This document shows positions 58,432 to 64,000 of a stretch of 64,000 bases of DNA, one piece after another. Within the stretch, counting starts at the first letter, position 1. Each line of letters opens with the position of its first letter. The DNA comes from Bradyrhizobium sp. SK17 (GTDB lineage: Bacteria; Pseudomonadota; Alphaproteobacteria; Rhizobiales; Xanthobacteraceae). The position numbers and the translations under genes were made by a program. The notes beneath the pieces were generated by a model. The model had not been told where the DNA came from and did no database searches. It saw nothing but the letters and a program-made list of their open reading frames with translations. The stretch is taken from the NCBI RefSeq assembly GCF_002831585.1, contig NZ_CP025113.1, forward strand, positions 1,860,001 through 1,924,000, in the 5' to 3' direction.

Positions 58432-58550
58432 GGAGAGCGCAACGCGAGCCCATACTTTTGGCTGAACTGAAATCGATGGGCAGGCGCGCGGTTATAAAAT
58501 AATGTCGCGCCGATTTTTCCTGATGAGAAAACTGCTGGGAGAGCATAACA

Positions 58551-59741
58551 ATGAAGTCGGGATTTTTGGCCGCGGTCGCGGCATGCAGCCTGATGCTTGC
58601 GGCGCCGGCGATGGCCCAGGGCGTCAAGATCGGCATCCTGAACGACCAGTCGGGCGTCTACGCGGATTACGGTGGAAAGTACTCGGTCGAAGCCGCCAAG
58701 ATGGCGATCGAGGATTTCGGCGGCGAGGTGCTCGGCCAGAAGGTCGAGATGGTCACCGCCGATCACCAGAACAAGCCCGATCTCGCAACCTCGATCGCGC
58801 GGCGCTGGTATGACGCCGATGGCGTCGACATGATCACCGAGCTGACGACCTCGTCGGTCGCGCTCGCGGTGCAGGAGCTCTCGAAGGAAAAGAAGAAGAT
58901 CGACATCGTGGTCGGGGCCGCGACCTCGGCGATCACGGGCGCGTCCTGCACGCCCTATGGCTTCCACTGGGCGTTCGACACCCATGCGCTCGCGGTCGGC
59001 ACCGGCGGCGCACTGGTGAAGGCCGGTGGCGACAGCTGGTTCTTCCTCACCGCCGACTACGCGTTCGGCTACGCGCTGGAAAAGGACACCAGTGAGATCG
59101 TCACCGCCGCCGGCGGCAAGGTGCTGGGCTCGGTCCGGGTGCCGTTGAACTCGTCGGACTTCTCCTCCTTCCTGTTGCAGGCGCAGAGCTCGAAGGCGAA
59201 GGTCATCGGCCTCGCCAATGCCGGCCAGGACACCACCAACTCAATCAAGCAGGCCGCCGAGTTCGGCATCGTCAGGGGTGGCCAGAAGCTCGCCGGGTTG
59301 TTGATGACGCTCGCCGAGGTCAACGGTCTCGGGCTCGAGGCCGCGCAGGGCCTGGTGCTGACCGAGGGGTTCTACTGGGATCATGACGACAAGAGCCGCG
59401 CCTTCTCCGAGCGCTTCTTCAAGCGCACCGGACGGATGCCGAGCATGATCCACGCCGGCACCTATTCGGCGACCTTGAGCTATCTGAAGGCGGTGAAGGC
59501 CGCCGGCACCAAGGATTCGGATGCGGTCGCCAAGAAGCTGAAGGAACTGCCGGTCGACGACGCCTTTGCCCAGGGCAAGGTGCAGGAGAACGGCCGCATG
59601 GTCCACGACATGTATCTGTTCGAGGTCAAGAAGCCCTCGGAATCGAAGAAGCCGTGGGACTATTACAAGCAACTCGCCGTGGTGCCCGGCGACCAGGCCT
59701 TCCCGCGGGCCAAGGACTCGGGGTGCCCGCTGACCAAGTGA
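58551..59741 (+). CDS. LivK-type ABC transporter substrate-binding protein
   Basis: A 396-residue periplasmic binding protein with Sec signal (cut after APAMA, about residue 22). Mature start QGVKIGILNDQSGVYADYGG carries the ligand loop; later blocks are VVGAATSAITGASC and FLTADYAFGYALEKD. It belongs to a different branch from the proteins at 18631 and 25893, closer to those proposed to bind organic acids or urea-like ligands. No permease or ATPase is adjacent. A good site GGGAGAG precedes the ATG. Confidence 0.9.
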   Translation: MKSGFLAAVAACSLMLAAPAMAQGVKIGILNDQSGVYADYGGKYSVEAAKMAIEDFGGEVLGQKVEMVTADHQNKPDLATSIARRWYDADGVDMITELTTSSVALAVQELSKEKKKIDIVVGAATSAITGASCTPYGFHWAFDTHALAVGTGGALVKAGGDSWFFLTADYAFGYALEKDTSEIVTAAGGKVLGSVRVPLNSSDFSSFLLQAQSSKAKVIGLANAGQDTTNSIKQAAEFGIVRGGQKLAGLLMTLAEVNGLGLEAAQGLVLTEGFYWDHDDKSRAFSERFFKRTGRMPSMIHAGTYSATLSYLKAVKAAGTKDSDAVAKKLKELPVDDAFAQGKVQENGRMVHDMYLFEVKKPSESKKPWDYYKQLAVVPGDQAFPRAKDSGCPLTK

Positions 59742-59767
59742 TGCAAAGCTGTTGAAACAACACAACT

Positions 59768-59890
59768 GTCGTCCCGGCGAAGGCCGGGACCCATAACCAC
59801 CGATCTCAGTTGTTGTGTAAGGCTGGGGCCCCAGCCCTCGCAAAACTGGACCCTGTGGTTATGGGTCCCGGGTCAAGCCCGGGACGACAG
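59768..59890. repeat. Dispersed palindrome, family C copy 3
   Basis: Arms GTCGTCCCGGCGAAGGCCGG and GTCAAGCCCGGGACGAC with ACCCATAACC / GGTTATGGGT inside. About 123 bases between two convergent genes. Confidence 0.9.
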
Positions 59891-59915
59891 CGGAATATGC
59901 GGCGCGACCGCGCCT

Positions 59916-60305
59916 TCAATGCACCAGCCGCCACACCGCGCCGCCGATCGCGCCGACCCACAGGACGACGGACGCCAGCGCCTGGATGGCGAAGCCGGGG
60001 CTGCGTTTCGCCACCGCCTCGCGATAGCCGATGAAGTAGACGATGCGGCCGATCACCCAGATCGCGCCGACGATGGCGGCCGCGGCATCGCCGATATAGA
60101 TCGCGAACAGCCAGAGCGACGGCAGGAAGATCGGCATCCATTCCAGCGTGTTCATCTGGATCCGGAAGATGCGCTCGAAATCCGGATGGCCTGAAATCGC
60201 CGGAAGCTTGACGCCGTAGCGGACGCGGGCGCGCGCGACCTGCGTCGAGGTGAAGAAATAGAACGCGACCGCAAGGCAGGTGACGATGGCCGTGTAGGGG
60301 TACAT
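59916..60305 (-). CDS. MAPEG-family membrane protein
   Basis: A 129-residue protein with four membrane helices of the MAPEG family (membrane-associated proteins in eicosanoid and glutathione metabolism). Conserved block: ERIFRIQMNTLEWMPIFLPS (residues about 48-67), then GRIVYFIGYREAVAKR near 95. Bacterial members may have glutathione transferase or peroxidase activity. The ATG at 60305 gives the family-typical start; an in-frame ATG at 60344 adds a non-conserved 13 residues. Gene neighbours give no hint on substrate. Confidence 0.9.
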   Translation of the reverse strand: MYPYTAIVTCLAVAFYFFTSTQVARARVRYGVKLPAISGHPDFERIFRIQMNTLEWMPIFLPSLWLFAIYIGDAAAAIVGAIWVIGRIVYFIGYREAVAKRSPGFAIQALASVVLWVGAIGGAVWRLVH

Positions 60306-60411
60306 GGCAGGCGTTTCCTCTTGTTGCACTGGCCCCGCTGTCATGACGGGGCAGCAGGGGCCGGTGTGACAGGCGTGGTCATCTGGGCTGCGCCGATCTT
60401 CCGTCGGCGTC

Positions 60412-61497
60412 CTAATATCCCGTCATCTCAAGATAGCCGATTCCGGCGTGGCTGCCGGAAAAGCGGATCGGGCCTTCCCAGTAGGGGAAGCTGGTCCCCA
60501 TCCAGCTTCGCGGATTGAGCGGCATGGTTTCGATGGCGAGGCCGCGCGCGGGCAGGGTGATGCGCCATGATGTCGGCAGCTTGCGGTCGCCGATCTCCGT
60601 GATCGCGGTTGGCGTGAGGCTGTTGCCGGCGGCCGCGATCTCGGCCGAGCTGCCGTCCGGCGTGATCCAGTTGCCGAACAGGTTTTCGCGGCCGTCCTTC
60701 TGGCGCAGCCGGTACAGCATCAGCTTCTCGTCGCCCGGCAGATGCAGCGAGAACCAGTCCCAGCCGGTTTGATCTGCCGCCAATGGCTGGCTGCTCCATT
60801 CGCGATCCATCCAGGCCACGCCCGTGACGTCGACCGGCCTATCGTCGATCACGATGCGGCCGGACGCCCGGTAGAACGGCTGGCTGTAATAATAAGAGGC
60901 CTGTCCGCGATCCGATTTGCGGCTGTAACCGTGGTCGCCTTGCAGCACCAATGCGCGGTCGGCTTCGAGGTGGAGCGTGGCGCTGAAATCGGCGGCGGAG
61001 GCCTTGAGCTCGAGCGGCGCGACGCGCTGCGCGTCGAATCCATCGAGCCCGCGGATCTCCCAGGCGTCGATCCAGGCATGGAACGGCGTGGCTTCGACAC
61101 CGGCCTGCCCGACGCCGCCGCGCGCGAAGGTCTCGCTGAAGCGATGCGTAGCGGCGCTGGTCACCGCCGCGTGGCCCATCCAGAGCTGTTGGCTGGCCCA
61201 GCCCTCGCTGGGACCGCCCGGCTTCATCGCCTGGCGGAACAGCGTCCATTGCGCGCCATAGGCCGCGCCGCTGGCATCCGACAGGTTTGCCGTCACGTAC
61301 CACCACTCGATCCGGAAGTCCGGATGTGGGCCGTGATCGGCGGGGAAGGCGAACGGCTTGCCCGGCGTGACGGCGGCAAAACCTTCGGCATTCTCGCCGA
61401 GCCCGGCAAAGCCCTGGGCAAGGCTCTTGCCGCCAAGCGCCAGCGCCAACGCACCGCCGGCAAACGCGCGACGCGTGATCGTGCCGCTAGCGCTCAT
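60412..61497 (-). CDS. Lipocalin-like (AttH/CrtC-type) protein with Tat-like signal
   Basis: A 361-residue exported protein. N-terminus TITRRAFAGGALALALGG is a twin-arginine-type signal. The mature part holds EWWYVTANL near residue 65 and later AWMDREWSSQPLAADQTGWD, the main signatures of the AttH/hydroxyneurosporene-synthase-like lipocalin family (CrtC is a carotenoid hydratase of the same fold). Its start overlaps the end of the FtsX-type permease gene by 11 bases, so the two are co-translated. The permease/ATPase neighbour set suggests handling of a lipophilic ligand at the envelope; carotenoid genes are not present here. Confidence 0.88.
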   Translation of the reverse strand: MSASGTITRRAFAGGALALALGGKSLAQGFAGLGENAEGFAAVTPGKPFAFPADHGPHPDFRIEWWYVTANLSDASGAAYGAQWTLFRQAMKPGGPSEGWASQQLWMGHAAVTSAATHRFSETFARGGVGQAGVEATPFHAWIDAWEIRGLDGFDAQRVAPLELKASAADFSATLHLEADRALVLQGDHGYSRKSDRGQASYYYSQPFYRASGRIVIDDRPVDVTGVAWMDREWSSQPLAADQTGWDWFSLHLPGDEKLMLYRLRQKDGRENLFGNWITPDGSSAEIAAAGNSLTPTAITEIGDRKLPTSWRITLPARGLAIETMPLNPRSWMGTSFPYWEGPIRFSGSHAGIGYLEMTGY

Positions 61498-63958
61498 TGA
61501 CGAAGATCCTGATCAGGCTGGCCGGCTGCATGCGGGCCAGCCTGGCGACCGGGAGCGCGGCGGCACAGAGCGCGGCGGCCATCGCCACCGCGAGCAGCTC
61601 GATCAGTTGCAGCGGGAACACGTGGAACGGCAGCCGCCAGCCGAACGCTTTCACATTGACGATCGCAAGCAGGCACCACGCCACCAGCAGGCCGAGCGGC
61701 AGCGCGAACAGCGCGGTGATCAATGCGACGGCCATGGTCTTCAACAGTTCGAGCGCCGCGAGCCGCCGCCGCGTCAGGCCGATTGCCCACAGCGGCGCCA
61801 GTTGCGGCAGCCGCGAATTGGCGAGTGTGAGCAGGCTGGTCAAGAGCGCGATGCCGGCGACGCCGAGCGTGAAGGCGTTGAGCGCCGCGGTCACCGAGAA
61901 GGTGCGATTGAAGATACGTTTGGACTCCCGCTTCATCGTCGCCTGGTCGGCAACGCTGCGGTCGTCGAGACCGAACTTCTCCTGCAACGCCGTGATCAGC
62001 GGCGCGATGCGATCCGGCGCGACGCGGAGCCCGAGCCGGGTCTGCGGCGTCTGCGGGAAGCGGCGCGTCAGCGCGGCGAAGTTGACCGCGATCTGGCCCT
62101 TCGGGTTGCCGTAATCGGCATAGATGCCGACGATCTCGAGCGGCCAGTTGCCGCCGGGGGCGGGGACGTCGATGTGATCGCCGAGGCCGAGCTTCATCCG
62201 TCGCGCCAATTGCTCGCTGACCAGACAAGTATCGCCGGGGCGCAGCCTGACCCAGGCATTGGCGGTGCTCTCCAGCAGCGGCCAGTTGTCGCGATAGGTC
62301 GAGTGGTCGGGCAGGCCGAGCACCTCGATCGGCGCGCCGCCGAATTGCGTGTCGGCGCGGCCGCCGGGCAGGATCGCCTCGATCTCCGGCCGGTCGCGCA
62401 GCCAGGCCTTGATCTCCTTGGCCTGGGTATCGCTGGCGGCGCTGATATAGACGTCGGCGGCGAGGCGGCCGTCGAGCCAGACCAGGAAGGTGCGGCTGAA
62501 GCTGTCCACCATGGTGCCGACGCCGACATTGACCGCGAGCGCGAGCAGTAAGGCCATCAGCGCCAGCGACAATCCCGATAGCTGCTGGCGGCTGTCGGCC
62601 CAGAACCAGATGCCGACCGGTGCCCGCGCGCTGCGCTGCCCGATCGCGAGCGCGATTTGCAGTACCATCGGCAGGATCAATGCCGCGCCGAGCATCAGCG
62701 CAGCGAGCACGGCAAAGCCCGCGATCAGGGAATCGCCGAATCGAATGAGCGCGGCGGCAACCGCGAACACCGCAACTGCCGCTGCGCTCTGGAACATCAG
62801 CCAGCGCCGCTGCGCCTGCTGCCAGGCCTGCGGCTGCGCGGTCGCCAGCACCGGCATCCGGACTGCCTTGATCAGACTCGCGGCCACGGCGGCCAGCGCG
62901 CCCAGGATGCTGATGGCGACGCCGGCGAGCCACCACACCGGCTTGAGCGAAAGCTGTCCCGGAATCTGCGCGCCATAGAGCCCGCGCAGCGACGCCGCGA
63001 CGTCCGGCAGCAACGACGCCGCGATGAAGTAGCCGCAGACCAGGCCGATCAGGCCGGCGACCAGCGCCAGCGATAGCAGTTCGATCACCAGCACGGTGTT
63101 GAGCATCCGGGCCGAGACGCCGCAGGCGCGCAACGTCCGCAGCATCGGCAGCCGCTGCTCGAAGGCAAGCCCGATCGCCGAATTGACGATGAACAGGCCG
63201 ACGAAGAACGACAGCAGGCCGAACGCGGTGAGGTTGAGATGGAAGCTGTCGGTCAGCCGTTCGAGGTCGCTCTCGGCACTCGGCTCGACGAGGCGGAGCT
63301 TTTCGCCTGCCACGCTTTGCAGCGTGGCGTGCGGCGCCATGGATTTGCCTTTGGACTTGCCGACGAGCAGACGGGACACCTGGCCGGGCAGCTTCAGGAT
63401 ATCCTGCGCGATGCCGATATCGACCACCAGCGCGCCAGGCGCGAGCTCGGCCTGGACGCGCAGCGGCGGCAGGGTGACGCCGCTGGCTTGCGGCCGCTCG
63501 CCCTCCTTGAGGCCGAGATCGCGCAGCGTCTCCGGTGCCACCAGCGTTTCGCCGGGCGGCGTGACGAAGGCTTGCAGGCTGCCGCGGCTGACCGCCGGCG
63601 CGGTGCCGACCTCGGAGGGCAATGTCACCGGCTCGACGCCGAGCAGGCGGAAGCTGCGGCCGTCGATCTGGACCCGGCCCTCCAGCATCGGCGACACCGG
63701 CCAGCCCGCGCGACGCAGGTCGACGAACAGTCGTTGCGGGAAGGTCGCGCTGTCGCGGCCCACCAGCATGGCGGTGCGCGAGCCGCCGAAGGTCGCGGCG
63801 GCGCGGTCATAGGCGATGCGGGCTTGCTGGTTCAGCGCCTGCACGCCGCTCCACAGCGCGGTTGCCGAGATCAGCCCGATCAGCAGCGTCGCAAGCTGCA
63901 TCGGATGCCGTCGCCAGTGGCTGAGCAGCACGGCGAGGATCCAGATTGCACGCCTCAT
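61487..63958 (-). CDS. FtsX-type ABC transporter permease
   Basis: An 823-residue permease with two FtsX/MacB-type halves: helix at residues 20-40, large periplasmic domain, three helices near 260-360, a second block with helices near 390-480, a second periplasmic domain and final helices. The conserved region AIGLAFEQRLPMLRTLRACG is near 275 and a matching RLPQLAPLWAIGLTRRRLAA near 730. This two-repeat form occurs in LolCE-like exporters of lipophilic molecules or lipoproteins. Its start overlaps the stop of the ATPase gene upstream (ATGA), and its end overlaps the lipocalin-like gene. Confidence 0.9.
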   Translation of the reverse strand: MRRAIWILAVLLSHWRRHPMQLATLLIGLISATALWSGVQALNQQARIAYDRAAATFGGSRTAMLVGRDSATFPQRLFVDLRRAGWPVSPMLEGRVQIDGRSFRLLGVEPVTLPSEVGTAPAVSRGSLQAFVTPPGETLVAPETLRDLGLKEGERPQASGVTLPPLRVQAELAPGALVVDIGIAQDILKLPGQVSRLLVGKSKGKSMAPHATLQSVAGEKLRLVEPSAESDLERLTDSFHLNLTAFGLLSFFVGLFIVNSAIGLAFEQRLPMLRTLRACGVSARMLNTVLVIELLSLALVAGLIGLVCGYFIAASLLPDVAASLRGLYGAQIPGQLSLKPVWWLAGVAISILGALAAVAASLIKAVRMPVLATAQPQAWQQAQRRWLMFQSAAAVAVFAVAAALIRFGDSLIAGFAVLAALMLGAALILPMVLQIALAIGQRSARAPVGIWFWADSRQQLSGLSLALMALLLALAVNVGVGTMVDSFSRTFLVWLDGRLAADVYISAASDTQAKEIKAWLRDRPEIEAILPGGRADTQFGGAPIEVLGLPDHSTYRDNWPLLESTANAWVRLRPGDTCLVSEQLARRMKLGLGDHIDVPAPGGNWPLEIVGIYADYGNPKGQIAVNFAALTRRFPQTPQTRLGLRVAPDRIAPLITALQEKFGLDDRSVADQATMKRESKRIFNRTFSVTAALNAFTLGVAGIALLTSLLTLANSRLPQLAPLWAIGLTRRRLAALELLKTMAVALITALFALPLGLLVAWCLLAIVNVKAFGWRLPFHVFPLQLIELLAVAMAAALCAAALPVARLARMQPASLIRIFVNER

Positions 63959-64000
63959 GCCAGTCGTCCCGCATGCAGCGTGACCTGGCGGTCGAGCGTC
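63955..64000 (-). CDS. ABC transporter ATPase, C-terminal end only
   Basis: Only the last 14 codons and the stop are in the window; the C-terminus reads TLDRQVTLHAGRLA, compatible with the end of a LolD/MacB-type ATPase (R-x-V-x-L-x-x-G-R-L). The stop overlaps the permease start by four bases (ATGA). The rest lies beyond position 64000. Confidence 0.6.
   Translation of the reverse strand, partial: TLDRQVTLHAGRLA

Overview
The window is high-GC alphaproteobacterial chromosome. Gene content and several families of dispersed intergenic palindromes (positions 2161, 11086, 14211, 18432, 22881, 25771, 28199, 29945, 33694, 36742, 39642, 58329, 59768) look like Bradyrhizobium or a close relative. 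That assignment is inference from style, not a marker gene. No rRNA, tRNA, CRISPR array, integrase or transposase was seen.

Layout. 1-5.3 kb: housekeeping and accessory genes, including a MoxR ATPase/CoxE-type VWA pair, a small PsiF-like secreted protein, a HAD phosphatase and an isoprenylcysteine-methyltransferase-like membrane protein. 5.3-9.8 kb: the most unusual locus, a large subtilase with the full architecture of cyanobactin PatA/PatG maturation proteases, followed on the same strand by several very small genes with strong ribosome binding sites, and preceded by a LuxR-type response regulator. 10.2-13.4 kb: a secreted trypsin-like protease and an NDP-forming acyl-CoA synthetase. 13.6-17.6 kb: a class GN sortase, its dedicated VIT/VWA substrate ending in LPKTA plus a membrane anchor, and a divergent HTH regulator.

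17.6-43.5 kb is a catabolic region centred on CoA thioesters. It holds two orphan LivK-type binding proteins, three AMP-forming acyl-CoA ligases, two acyl-CoA dehydrogenases, a GST, an AraC regulator, a BKACE-type beta-keto acid cleavage enzyme, a two-subunit biotin-dependent acyl-CoA carboxylase, a complete Dpp/Opp-type ABC importer (five genes), a TauD-type dioxygenase and an iron-dependent alcohol dehydrogenase/maleylacetate reductase. The set suggests uptake, CoA activation and beta-oxidation-like breakdown of organic acids; the substrate cannot be read from sequence.

43.8-53.2 kb is a second unusual locus: a small DUF6916-like protein, a GNAT acetyltransferase, three tandem phage-tail-collar (MdpB-like) proteins, and a 2200-residue repeat protein carrying cadherin-like and nine Ig-like repeats, a beta-helix and a C-terminal zinc metallopeptidase site. 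53.8-64 kb: an RND efflux adaptor/pump pair, a third LivK-type binding protein, a MAPEG protein, and a lipocalin-like (AttH/CrtC-type) protein with an FtsX-type ABC permease and the last codons of its ATPase at the window edge.

Best candidates for undescribed biology are the PatG-like protease with its small-gene cassette, and the metalloprotease-bearing repeat protein next to the tail-collar trio.
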